Assembly: GCF_003576645.1 (NCBI RefSeq)
Contig: NC_044917.1
Location: 6,200,252 to 6,264,251, forward strand
From: Ipomoea triloba
Lineage: Eukaryota; Streptophyta; Magnoliopsida; Solanales; Convolvulaceae
Length of the DNA: 64,000 nucleotides
Direction of reading: 5' to 3'
Below the pieces are notes generated by a model. It was not told where the DNA came from, made no database searches, and was given only the letters and a program-made list of their open reading frames with translations. Position 1 is the stretch's first letter, and every line of letters begins with the position of its first letter. This document shows positions 36,872 through 47,552 of this stretch, one piece after another. The translations under genes and the position numbers were made by a program.

Positions 36872-37574
36872 ACCGTGCACCACGGTGCACATAGCAATGT
36901 ACACCACGTACGCAAACGACGTCGTTTTGAGCATTGTAAATTAATTGTCCGTTTTTTTTGAAAATCACGTTTCCCGGTTCGATCGGTGTCTGTATTTATG
37001 TTAATATTCTGTGTATTCCAGGCAATCATTCTGTGTATTCTAAGCAACCGTTCTGTGTATTCTAGACAACTGTTATGTGTATTCATGTTAGTAACACATG
37101 TTGTGATGTGTTTGTGCATTCAAATGTTTAGGATGATGAATTCTGTGTATTTTGTGTCAATATTGTGTGTATTCATGTTATTAACACAGGTTGTGATGTG
37201 TTTGTGCATTTGAATGTTAGAAGGATGAATTTTGTGTATTTTGTGTCAATATTCTGTGTATTATCGGCAACCATTCTGTGTATTCTAGGCAAACGTTCTG
37301 TGTATTATAGATAATGATTATGTGTATTATAGATAATGAATTTTCTGGAGTCATTCGCGTCCGCGTTCGCGTCCACTAACATCTGTGTATTTTGTGTCAA
37401 TATTCTGTGTATTTTGGGCTCTGTGTAGGCAAACGTTCTGTGTATTCTAGATAATGATTATGTGTATTATAGATAATGAATTCCCTGGAGTCATTCACGT
37501 CCGCGTCCACTAACATCGAAACGACGTCGTTTACGTTCATGGTGCACATTGCTATGTGCACCGTGGTGCAGGGT
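36872..37574. mobile_element. TIR element with ~55-bp inverted termini and TGTGTATT repeats
   Basis: The left arm ACCGTGCACCACGGTGCACA continues TAGCAATGTACACCA and AAACGACGTCGTTTTG. The right arm on the minus strand reads ACCCTGCACCACGGTGCACA, then TAGCAATGTGCACCA and AAACGACGTCGTTTCG. The interior is a loose array of TTCTGTGTATT-type words (a dozen or so) with two copies of GATAATGATTATGTGTATTA and a GCGTCCGCGTTCGCGTCC block near the right arm. No transposase is present. Each terminus is itself partly palindromic (GTGCACC/GGTGCAC). The target duplication is ambiguous because both flanks are AT. Confidence 0.8.
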
Positions 37575-37908
37575 ATAACGATTGACCAATCATTAGTGTA
37601 GATCACGGTCCAAAACGACGCTAATGGCACTATTAGGTTGTTCAATTTTTTTTCTTCACGCGATCTATATTTTCCTCTCAACTGCTGCAAGTCTGCAACA
37701 TATATTTTTATAACTCACAAAATACATTATTCTAAAACAAGAAATACAATGCATTATTATGTAGTATAACTTTTATACTATTAAATTGGTTCGAGGCAGT
37801 AACCGTCCTTGCTTATCCGATCTGATCCGATCCGATCTACACACACTCATCTCACCTTCAGGTCCATTATCCGATCCCCTCCAAAAAACAAACGAACAGA
37901 CACAGAAA

Positions 37909-40421
37909 ATGGAAGTAGTAGTGGAACACATCAACTCAGTTGTGTTATCACTGGCTCTGCTCATAGCCGGTGCCCTGACATGGGCGGCATGGAGGTTAAT
38001 AAACTACGTCTGGTTCACTCCAAAGAAGGTGGAAAAATGGCTGAGAGAGCAAGGCTTCAGCGGCAATCCTTACAGGCTATGGCATGGAGACTTGAAAGAT
38101 ATAAAGAAGATGACCGCCCAAGAATACTCCAAACCCATCAGCCTATCCGACGACATCTTGCCTAGAGCTTTCCCCTTCCACCATCAAATCCTTCACAAAT
38201 ATGGTTAGTACCTACAATACGTTTTCTAATTTCATTTCCGTTGTATTATATATACTAAACAATATAATGACACAATATATGATGTATGTTGCAGGAAAGA
38301 AATCGTATTTTTGGCAAGGGCCAGTTGCGAGGGTGTTGATCATGGATCCAGAAATGTTAAGAGAGATATTGTATAAGTACACCATATTTCAAAAGCCGCC
38401 AGTGTCCGAAAATCCAATCTTTAAGTTGCTTGTTACTGGACTCGTATCTCAAGAGGGTGAGGGTTGGGCCAAGCATAGAACACTCCTCAACCCTGCTTTC
38501 AAACTACATAACTTAAAGGTAGGTAACATTATTCTAACTAGTTACACTACCTGTACGGTTAACCAACATGGTTTGCTTGGTAGTTCAGCACCTTAGAGGT
38601 TGGGGGTTCAATTCTCACCCATGTAAATGGGTCCCATTTGACCAATCTCCTACCATTTAGTATAAGGACTAGTTTGGGCTAAACATTATAAATTCTTAAG
38701 CCTCTCGATCTCACTGTCTATATATGTATCATTTTGCTTGTTATAGCAAATGTTGCCAGCTATGCATGCGTGTTGCAGCAGCATGGTAAGAAAATTGGAG
38801 AATTTGGTGAAAGAGAAAGGGACGGTCGAAATGGACCTGTGGCCTCATCTGGGCAGCCTATCTGCAGATGTAATTTCAAGAACAGCATTTGGGAGCAGCT
38901 ATGAAGAAGGGAAGAGAATATTCCAACTCCAAACAGAGCAAGCTAAGCTGGCTTTTTCTTATACACAATCAATTTATATCCCGGGATGGAGGTTTTTGCC
39001 CACTAAAACCAACAGGAGAATGGTTGAAATCTACAAGGAAGTTCGCGGTCTCATGCTGGGAATCATCAATAAAAGAATAAAAGCGATGAGAATGGGAGAA
39101 GCTGAAAACGATGACTTGTTGGGGATACTAATGGACTCCAATTTCAAAGCGATTAGGACAGGGAGAAGAAACAACGTTGGACTCACGATTGATGAAGTGA
39201 TGGAGGAATGCAAGCTGTTCTACTTTGCCGGTCAAGAAACCACTACCAACTTGCTGGCCTTCACCATTGTTATGCTGTGCAAGCATCAAGATTGGCAAGC
39301 CCGGGCACGCCAAGAGGTTTTCCAAGTTTTTGGAAACACAATTGAGCCAGATTTCGAGCGGCTGAATCGCCTCAAAATAGTAAGCAAACATCATCCCATC
39401 TATTAGGCCTCATCAAACACTTACCACATACTATACCAAAAGTTATACGGAGTAACTACTTCCTAGTAACCTCCTAACCTAATTAGTCATTTAGACCTCT
39501 GCCCAACAATTCCGAATACCCATAGCACCTGCCAATCTTAATTGCAAATTTACTTTTGTTAGGGTACTTGTTAGGATCAGGTGTCTTACTACTACACTAA
39601 AAGTTATAGCGAGTAACGAATTAAACACATAATTTTATTTCTTTACACATGCATAGCATCCAACGTCACATTTTTGAAATAAATGGTGCTAGACTTAGCC
39701 ATTCAGGGCCTCCGCCCAACAATTTCCCTAGCCACCAGGGTCTCGACTTACCCTTCAAGCCTCCGTCCAACACTATCTAACCCGTACAATAATAATGTTG
39801 CACGATAAAATAGATATAGTATTAAGATTAAGTGCTTATCAGGATAAAAATTATAGATACAATTTTTTTTTTTTATACATGCTTAGTAGTAAACACTTTT
39901 CAATGCGCCAAAAATTATAGCTTGTTGGACTCAGCTTTCCAAGTCAGCCGCCTAACAAAATCTAAGAATGAATGAGAATTGAATATGATTTGCAGGTAAC
40001 AATGATTCTGTACGAGGTTCTGAGGTTGTATCCTCCGGCAGCTATGTTGTTCCGGAAGACGACTGGGAAGACAGAGCTAAGAGGGGTAGCAATACCTAAT
40101 GGAATGGAATTGGTGTTGCCAATAATCTTTGTGCATCACGACACTGATCTTTGGGGCGATGACGCTAAAGAATTCAAACCAGACAGGTTTTCAGAAGGGC
40201 TAGAGAAAGCAACGAAGGGGCAGGCTTCGTTCTTCCCGTTCAGCTCGGGTCCAAGAGTGTGCATCGGCCAACATCTTGCAATGGCGGAGGTTAAATTGGC
40301 TATGGCCATGATTCTCCACCATTTCTCCTTAGACCTGCCTCCTTCCTATGTGCATGCTCCATTTTCCCTTCTCACTCTTCAACCCCAGTACGGTGTTAAG
40401 ATCATCCTCACCAAAGCTTAG
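37909..40421 (+). CDS. CYP72A: Cytochrome P450, CYP72A family (gene B)
   Basis: ER-anchored P450 mono-oxygenase. Exons: 37909-38203, 38295-38518, 38747-39379 and 39996-40421, in total 1578 nt or 525 residues with consistent phases. Anchor SVVLSLALLIAGALTWAAW, then WFTPKKVEKWLREQGFSG and DDILPR. I-helix AGQETTTN at about residues 334-341 (canonical acid-alcohol pair), ExxR in YEVLR, FKPDRF, and haem loop PFSSGPRVCIG with Cys473. Its third exon corresponds to exons 3 and 4 of gene A fused without an intron: the PGWRFLPTK region is continuous. Close relative of gene C with the same exon structure; compared with C it has a two-residue longer N-terminus and KPPVSENPIF where C has KPISGSPIF. It looks functional. 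Confidence 0.94.
38555..38695 (+). mobile_element. tRNA-like SINE relic in CYP72A gene B intron 2
   Basis: GGTTTGCTTGGTAGTTCAGC followed about 25 bases later by GGGGGTTCAATTCTC resembles the A and B boxes of a tRNA-derived element. The tail is GGTCCCATTTGACCAATCTC. The equivalent sequence is in the same intron of gene C (44809-44990), so the insertion is older than the gene duplication. Confidence 0.5.
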
Positions 40422-41043
40422 GCCTGGAACCCTAAGGCTCTCCTTTAAACTTCGGGGATTGAAGGGAAATTATACATTTATTTTATACATCAAGTGATAA
40501 GCATGGTAAGTAGACAATATACTTGCATTGCAATAATAGATTTGGCATGTCCTAGATTTTATTCTCTGTCGGTGTATTAATGTTCATATGTAACAATGTT
40601 GGTATTGCCTCTAGTATTCTAAAATGTCCAATAAGGTATACTACTTCTCTTATTGTATAGAATATTATCGGCACTTGTACTAGTAATATTCATACAATTA
40701 GGTATATGTCATACATAATTATACCTAATACAATCGACATTGATATATATATATATATATATATATAAAAGTTTTTAAAAAATGTTACAAATTCGACTCC
40801 TAAAGAAAGCGGCTTATTGACATTCTTGGTTTGAGTCAATCAGTTATAAACTAAGCAAGTAACCTAGACTGATTTATCTTCTAGCTTGTAGTCATTTGTC
40901 GGCTAGGGTTACAAGACGAGGTAGTTTATCCAATACAACTCTTGGTTAGTGGCTGTTATTTTCCCGTCACTCAAAAAAATGCTTTAAAAAGTTAAATTTA
41001 CATTATAATTATATGTGAGGAAAGAATAAAATTGATAACATAT
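40422..41043. other. 3' flank of gene B
   Basis: Probable 3' UTR, then an AT dinucleotide run at about 40745-40767, a family-2 SINE-like piece and the target duplication of the retroposon (41030-41043). No gene is seen. Confidence 0.55.
40788..40985 (+). mobile_element. SINE-like repeat (family 2), 5'-truncated
   Basis: It contains GCGGCTTATTGACATTCTTG, GTTTGAGTCAATCAG, CTAGACTGATTTATCT, GGCTAGGGTTACAAG and the tail CCCGTCACTCAAAAAAA. The same order of blocks is found at 47355-47531, 48855-48977 and 52371-52592. The most complete copy (52371) shows the 5' half. Confidence 0.7.
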
Positions 41044-41711
41044 TTTTTTTTTGAAGGTAAACGTAGCTATTCCATTAATTCATAACATAAAACGTTTACA
41101 TCAACGATCAATGAAATGGTAAACCATTCCTTACAGTCAGACATAGAAACAACTTTTCTAACTATGCTATAGAAAACTTGAATCGCAGACTGTTTCATAA
41201 CTAGGAAGCTATGTTCCTTCAAGGAGCTTAAAGCTTCATCAAAGATCTGGAGGTCTTCATCATTATTCTTTTTTGCTCGCCCATGATAAGATCAACGCTT
41301 GCCGAAACCAAACTAAACGATTTATGCTAATGATAATGAAAAGCTCGTGAAAGTAACGAGAGGAAAAAGCCCGTGAAAGTAACAAGAGAAAAACACAATA
41401 ATAGAGAAAATAAAAAGTGGTAAAGCCAAAGTAGGGTTGGGAGTGAGACTACCAACACAAACCCCAATACCTACCTACTATTATTTTATTCAAAGGGAAA
41501 GAAAACGGAAGAAGAAGATCTATGGCGGTGGTCGGAGGCGGACGGAGCTGCAACGGTGATCGGGGCGGAAGAAGAGCGAGAGTAAACGTAGAAGGTGACC
41601 AAAACCACCGGCTCAAAGCTCCATTAGAGCTCCGGCCGGAGGCCGGCGGTGGAAACCGAAGTTGAGCAGCAGAGAAAAGCTTTTTGTTTTAGAGAGAAAA
41701 GGGAGGGCAGC
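41044..41711 (-). mobile_element. Poly-A retroposon with 14-bp target-site duplication
   Basis: Inserted in the 3' flank of gene B. The insert starts at T8 on the plus strand, the complement of a poly-A tail, and is bordered on both sides by AATTGATAACATAT (41030-41043 and 41712-41725). The corresponding site beside gene C (about 47872-47886) is uninterrupted, so the borders are certain. On the minus strand the element begins with a C/T-rich leader (CTGCCCTCCCTTTTCTCTCT), has a GC-rich block of CCGCC/CCGGCC words and ends AATAGCTACGTTTACCTTCA before the A tail. There is no long open frame. It could be an internally deleted LINE (5' UTR joined to 3' end) or a retrocopied RNA; the family is not recognised. 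Confidence 0.85.
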
Positions 41712-41725
41712 AATTGATAACATAT

Positions 41726-43304
41726 ATAGTTCCCCTCATTCACCACATAAGCCCTAAGAAAATCACCAACACCCTAGATGCGGGCATGATCAGTTGAGAA
41801 TTTACTTAATTTCGACACTCATAACAAATACTAAGATAAGATAATGAGATCAAGAAAGCTAAAATTTCTCATTCAATAAAACTCTTCAATTTGTATGAAA
41901 TAAGTAATTGAATGTGGATCATGGTTCAAGATATAATGAGTTTTATGTTAATGATTGTGTTAACATGCAGGTTTAGCATTCAAAATTCCATGCTTACTAA
42001 AACCGTAAAACGGATAAGTTCGATTAAGTAAATGAAGTAAGCTACTAATATACATGTTGCATGGGATGAGAACTGAATTCTGGGAATCATATTAACAATT
42101 GAACTGTAGAAGATATAAATACAATACATAACAAGAATAACTTAATGGGGTAGTTTAAGTGGTAAGTAAGTTTTTTTTTTTTTTGTGAGGAAAAGTTTTG
42201 GAAGAGCCCGGGTTCGATTCCTACAAGTGTACGTAATGAGAGTGCAATCAGCTGTATAACTACAGGACTCCTGATACATGGATCACAAATTAAATTATTT
42301 TGATTTTGACACGCCCTGAAATCCCAAATTCAATTATTTTGAATTATAATAAGACAAATATGCATACGTATGTAGTGACCTGTTTAGCTGTTTAATCATA
42401 TAACGTCGCTTTCTGTGATATTAAGGCTATACCCATTGAGAGCTTTTTCATAAGTTTTTAGGTAAAAGATGTCAACTTGGAAGAAAGAGAGTGACGAGAG
42501 AGAGAGAGCATTGATACCTGCTGTAAATATGAAGTTTTATCAGATATAAAGGGTCCCACTATTTGAATGGAGAGTTGCGCCTCGCGTCTTCTTTTTTTTT
42601 TTTTTCACTCTCATTTTCTCTTTCCTAATCACACTCACAAAAATTCCTCTAAAGCAACACCCAAATTTAACTATTGAGGAAAGCCTTATGTATTTTAATT
42701 TTTTAAACACTTGCTAAGAAATTAGAAAGAAACTAGACGTCTAGACGTATTAACGTCATTTCAAATTTTAATCATATTATTGTTAAGTAAGGCTACATTA
42801 ACCTCTTGATTTTCACTTCTTTATATAGCAATATTAGTATCAAATTACTATTTTATTCACACACACATATATAGGTTTGTTGAGATCGGATTTACCATTT
42901 TACAGGCCAAGGTACCCCGATATATGAGCTAAAGGTTAGGACTTCAGAACAGGTAGGGTACCCTAATATATGAGCCCATTGGATCAAGGGAGATGTCTTA
43001 AGAGGAATTAAGGGTGTCTTATATAGTGTAAAGGATTTTTCAAATGGTTGACAAATGTACAACATTAACTAGTCTTCATTCTTGGGCACACATGCGTTTT
43101 CCCACTACCTAGCTTCCAGCGCACTTCCCATGCAGTGAAGTTTCCTGCCTTTTAATACACATGATAAGTAGTGGCTTGGTAGGTTAGGGTGTGTGTTTGC
43201 ATTGTGAAGGTCGTGAGTTTAGTACCCCTTGGTAGCACATCCTTTATTATTTTGCTCTATGCTTCATTATTCACCTACACACACACACACACACACACAC
43301 ACTA
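41726..43304. other. Intergenic DNA between P450 genes B and C
   Basis: No gene is seen. It includes a SINE-like piece at 42145-42285, T runs at 42172-42184 and 42590-42605, and another tRNA-like stretch at 43168-43245 (GTGGCTTGGTAGGTTAGGGT ... GTGAGTTTAGTACC). It ends in a CA microsatellite at about 43276-43302. Confidence 0.5.
42145..42285 (+). mobile_element. SINE-like repeat with T-tract insertion
   Basis: GGGGTAGTTTAAGTGGTAAG looks like an A-box region and CCCGGGTTCGATTCCTAC is a good B box. A 14-base T run lies between them. The tail includes GTGCAATCAGCTGTATAACT. It does not fold as a full tRNA. Confidence 0.55.
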
Positions 43305-43575
43305 ATGTTAAAGTGCATCCAGACCACTTGATCCCGTGAGTCCTGTGATCGAGATCATTCGTAAATGCACACAGGGTAGATGGTGTGTCTTCATGCTGAA
43401 CGATCCCATGAGACCCTTTGTAAATGCACACAAGCTACTATACGGATGCCCACAGAGTAGATTGTGTGCATTCATGCTGCGCGAATTGCACATAATCTAG
43501 TCGTGTGCATTAATGTAGTAGCTTGTGTGCATTTATGAAAAGACTCACGGAAAGATGTGGATGCACTTCAACCTT
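43305..43575. mobile_element. Small TIR element (MITE) between dinucleotide repeats
   Basis: Inverted ends: GTTAAAGTGCATCCAGAC on the left, and GTTGAAGTGCATCCACAT on the minus strand of the right end. The interior repeats GTAAATGCACACA / TGTGTGCAT-T words in both orientations. It is bordered by (CA)n on the left and (GT)n(AT)n on the right, which hides any target duplication. Confidence 0.7.
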
Positions 43576-43588
43576 TGCGTGTGTGTGC

Positions 43589-43657
<69 letters not shown>
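43576..43657. repeat. (GT)n(AT)n compound microsatellite
   Basis: GTGTGTG runs pass directly into about 62 bases of uninterrupted AT dinucleotides. Confidence 0.95.
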
Positions 43658-43661
<4 letters not shown>

Positions 43662-43759
43662 CTTTTAACATGTTTATTTATAAAATTCGAATTTAAAATG
43701 TTTTTTTTTAAAGCTCATTCTAGTTAAAAATATACTATCAATATTAAATTTCGTGTATT

Positions 43760-43905
43760 TTAGGGGCAATCCCAAGTAAGTTGATAGTTGGTTGGACAAT
43801 TATAAGATTCTAAGTTTAACTTTCAGTAAAGCGATTTATTGGCGTTATTGATTTAAGCCGGTCTACAAACTAAGTCCATTTATTTTATTTTTAAAAAAAT
43901 TTGTA
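43760..43905 (+). mobile_element. SINE-like repeat (family 2), 5' half
   Basis: It begins GGGGCAATCCCAAGTAAGTT, like the 5' end of the copy at 52371 (GGGGCAACCCCAATCAAGTT). It continues with GTTGGTTGG, CGATTTATTGGCGTTATTGA and GCCGGTCTACAAACTAAG. The 3' part is missing. Confidence 0.6.
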
Positions 43906-44097
43906 ATCTTTTGTTGGCTATATATGCGCCTATGGCTATGAATTTATGACTAAGTTAAATAAATAAAAAGCCGAAATATCTCATCACCTATATTAAATTC
44001 GTTCGAGCTGAGACAGTAACGCCCCCTCCTCATCCCTCCAACACACACTCATCTCACATTCAGACAACACTGTCCATCCCCCCCAAAAATACAGAAA

Positions 44098-46978
44098 ATG
44101 GAAGTGGAACACATCAACTCAGTTGTGCTATCATTGGCTCTGCTCATAGCCGCCCTGACATGGGCGTCATGGAGGATAATAAACTATGTGTGGTTCACTC
44201 CAAAGAAGGTGGAAAAATGGCTGAGAGAGCAAGGCTTCAGTGGCAATCCTTACAGGCTATGGCATGGAGACTTGAAAGATATAAAGAAGATGACCGCCCA
44301 AGCATACTCCAAACCCATCAGCCTATCCGACGATATCTTGCCCAGAGTTTTCCCCTTCCACCATCAAATCCTTCACAAATATGGTACCTATGATACGTTT
44401 TCTATTCTCGGTTTATTTCTTCTTTTTTACAGTGGTTTTGTCATTGTATTTATTATTTTATTATTTCTGTATCATTTAAATTCTGAGTTATATATAAGTA
44501 GAGATTGTAAGAAGGGCTGGGATTATATGAGTTTGCACTTTGCAGGAAAGAAATCATATTTTTGGCAAGGGCCAATTGCGAGGGTGTTGATCATGGATCC
44601 AGAAATGTTAAGAGAGATATTGTATAAGTACAGCATATTTCAAAAGCCTATATCCGGATCACCAATCTTTAGGTTGCTTGTTGCTGGAATCGTATCTCAA
44701 GAGGGTGAGCGTTGGGTCAAGCATAGAACACTCCTCAACCCTGCTTTCAAACTACATAACTTAAAGGTAGGTAACATTAATATTCTAACTAGTTACAGTA
44801 CCTGTTAACCAACGTAATCTGTTTAGTGTGGTAGATCAGCACCTCTTCCCTTAAATATGAGGTTGGGGGTTTTATTCTCATGCATGTGAATAGAACCCAT
44901 TTGACCAGTCCCCTACCATTTAGTATAAAGATTTTTAAAGTGCAAAAAAGTTAGCAAACGTCTAGTTAGGGCTAAACATTATAAATTCTTAAGCCTCTCT
45001 CACTTTCTATGTATCATTTTGTTATAGCAAATGTTGCCAGCTGTGCATGCGTGTTGCAGCAACATGGTAAGAAAATTGGAGAATTGGGTGAAAGAGAAAG
45101 GGGCGGTGGAAATGGACCTGTGGCCTCATCTGGGCAGCCTATCTGCAGATGTAATTTCAAGAACAGCATTTGGGAGCAGCTATGAAGAAGGGAAGAGAAT
45201 ATTTCAACTCCAAACAGAGCAAGCTAAGCTGGCATTCGGTTATACACAGTCAATTTATATCCCGGGATGGAGGTTTTTGCCCACTAAAACCAACAGGAGA
45301 ATGCTACAAATCTACAAGGAAGTTCGCGGTCTTATGCTGGGAATTATCAATAAGAGAATCAAAGCAATGAGAGTGGGAGAAGCTGAAAATGATGACTTGC
45401 TGGGGATACTAATGGACTCTAATTTCAAAGCGATTAGGACAGGGAGAAGAAACAACGTTGGACTCACAATTGATGAAGTGGTGGAGGAATGCAAGTTGTT
45501 CTACTTTGCCGGTCAAGAAACCACTACCAACTTGCTGGCCTTCACCATTGTTATGCTGTGCAAGCATCAAGATTGGCAAGCCCGGGCACGCCAAGAGGTT
45601 TTCCAAGTTTTTGGAAACATAATTGAGCCAGATTTCGAGCGGCTAAATCACCTCAAAATAGTAAGCAAACTGCAAACATCATCCTATCTCTTAATTAGGA
45701 TCAAACGCCTCTATGTCAGCCAAATAGTTATAGTTAGCAGCAACGTAACTTTAAGAACATCCGCCCAACCATCTCCTAACTACATACTCAATAGCTAAGT
45801 TTTTAAGTGCAAACTAAGAAGGAAGGTAGTTAGCAAAAACAAAAAAAAAGAAAAAGAAAACAATGAATTGTTAGAAAAAAAAATAAAAAATGTAGGCATA
45901 TATTGCACGCGCCCAATTGGGTGCAAGTGTGAATTCCGCGCAACAATAAGTCTGCTTGTCTTTTTTTTTTTTTTTTTTTTTTATTTATGGGGAGGAGAAA
46001 AAAAACTTATCTTCCTACAAGAATCACACATTCTCTCTCTCTTTCTTCTCTCACTTCCGTATGCATCATCCATTTTGCCTATTTTTTTTTATGGGGAGGA
46101 GACAAAAAACTTATCTTCCTACAAGAATCACATATTCTCTCTCTCTTTCTTCTCTCACTTCCGTATGCATCATCCATTTTGCCTAAAAAAAATCACCAAA
46201 AACTACTAATGTGGATACCCTAAGTCCGATACTATGTTAAACTTTACCCTTCAGGCCTGCGCCCAACATTTCCCTTTAGTACATGCTAGTCTTAACTACA
46301 TAATATATCACTTGTTAGGATTAAACCCTTAATACTATGCCAAAAAGTTATAGTTTGTAGTGAAGAACCAATTTTATTTCTTTATATTTGTAAAGCAGCC
46401 AATGCTACATTTTCGAAAGACAAGGTGATATATAGACTTTCCCTTTCAAGAAGCTTCTCTCAACAATTTCACTAGGGTAGCCATCTGGTGCTGGATTTGT
46501 CTTTCAACCCACTCCTCAACACTATCTAACCTGTATTGTGATAATGTTGCAGGTAACGATGATTCTGTACGAGGTTCTGAGGCTTTATCCTCCGGCAACT
46601 ATGTTGCTCAGGAAAACGGTTGGGAAGACAGAGCTAAGAGGTGTGACTATGCCTAATGGATTGGAGCTAATGTTGCCGATGATCTTTGTGCATCATGACA
46701 CTGATCTTTGGGGCGATGACGCTAAAGAATTCAAACCAAGCAGGTTTTCGGAAGGGATAGAGAAAGCAACGAAGGGACATGCTTCATTCTTCCCGTTCAG
46801 CTCGGGTCCAAGAGTATGCATCGGCCAACATCTTGCAATGACGGAGGCTAAATTGGCTATAGCCATGATCCTCCACCATTTCTCCTTAGACCTGTCTCCA
46901 TCCTATGTGCATGCTCCATTTTCCCTTCTCAGTCTTCAACCTCAATATGGTGTTAATGTCATCCTCACCAAAGTTTAG
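44098..46978 (+). CDS. CYP72A: Cytochrome P450, CYP72A family (gene C)
   Basis: ER-anchored P450, tandem sister of gene B. Exons: 44098-44383, 44546-44766, 45028-45660 and 46553-46978, in total 1566 nt or 521 residues with consistent phases. Anchor SVVLSLALLIAALTWASW. I-helix AGQETTTN at about residues 330-337, YEVLR for ExxR, FKPSRF in place of the usual PERF (Ser instead of Glu/Asp), and haem loop PFSSGPRVCIG with Cys469. Intron 1 (44384-44545) is 162 nt, divisible by three and free of stops, so its retention would insert 54 residues in frame. Intron 3 holds a CT-rich tandem duplication (45987-46185). No disabling change is seen. Sharing of substrate with gene B is an inference from similarity. 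Confidence 0.94.
44809..44990 (+). mobile_element. tRNA-like SINE relic in CYP72A gene C intron 2
   Basis: Paralogous to the relic in gene B at 38555-38695, with GTGGTAGATCAGCACCTC and GGTTGGGGGTTTTATTCTC. The B box is further decayed than in gene B. Confidence 0.5.
45987..46185. repeat. Tandem duplication, 104-bp unit, in gene C intron 3
   Basis: Two near-identical units start at 45987 and 46091. Each begins ATGGGGAGGAGA, contains CTTATCTTCCTACAAGAATC and a CT-rich run, and ends TGCATCATCCATTTTGCCTA. A 22-base T run precedes the first. It is absent from the same intron of gene B. Confidence 0.9.
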
Positions 46979-47552
46979 ACATAGAACCCTAAGGCTCTCT
47001 TTTAAACTCTGGGGATTGAAGGGAAATTATACATTTATATATATTTTATACATCATGTCATAAATATGGTAAGTAGACACTGTACTTGTAATAAGAGATT
47101 TGACATGTCCTAGATATTATTCTCCGTTGGTGTATTATAATATTCATATGTAACAATGTTCGTATTGCCTCTAGTATTCTAAAACTTTCCAATTAGGTAT
47201 ACTATTTCTTTTATTTTATATAATATTATCGGCACTAGTACAGTAGTACTAGAAATATTCGTACAATTAGGTATGTCATACATTTTTTTAGTACAAGTAT
47301 GTCATACATAATTACATAATACAATCAACACTGATATTAATCATTAGTTTTAAAAAATGCTACAAATTTGGCTCTTAATGAAAACGGCTTATTGACCTTC
47401 TTGGGTTGAGCCCATCAATTATGAGCAAGTAACCTAAGTTGATTTATCTCTTTGTAGTTATTTGTTAGTTAGAGTTACAAGATAAAATTTAGTCAATATA
47501 ATGTAGTTCCCTCGTCACTAAAAAAAAAAAAGTTAAATTTACACTATAATTA
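46979..47552. other. 3' flank of gene C
   Basis: Probable 3' UTR, homologous to the flank of gene B, ending in a family-2 SINE-like piece at 47355-47531. No gene is seen. Confidence 0.55.
47355..47531 (+). mobile_element. SINE-like repeat (family 2), paralogue of the 40788 copy
   Basis: AACGGCTTATTGACCTTCTT, CTAAGTTGATTTATCTC and CCCTCGTCACTAAAAAAAAA align with the piece in the gene B flank, with the same flanking sequence on both sides. It was inserted before the B/C duplication. Confidence 0.7.

Larger units (their letters stand above)
37770..41029 (+). repeat. CYP72A segmental tandem duplication, copy B
   Basis: From about 120 bases upstream of gene B to its 3' flank, this segment aligns with about 43985-47885 around gene C. 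Shared blocks include the leader (CACTCATCTCAC, ACAGAAAATGGAAGT), all exons, parts of introns, the 3' UTR (GAACCCTAAGGCTCTC, GGGGATTGAAGGGAAATTAT) and a SINE-like piece followed by GTTAAATTTACA. The duplication therefore carried whole genes with flanks. Confidence 0.85.

Noticed and set aside
36986..37690. Open frames at 36986-37213 and on the minus strand at 37397-37690
   Set aside because: They arise from the TGTGTATT repeats of a TIR element and have no family similarity.
45868..46223. Overlapping frames in the third intron of P450 gene C
   Set aside because: Produced by the CT-rich 104-bp tandem duplication; the intron has proper GT/AG borders.
32668..47000. Biosynthetic gene cluster or novel defence system
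   Set aside because: Only P450 genes are present; no terpene synthase, transferase or other pathway enzyme lies nearby, and neighbours are housekeeping genes of an old block.
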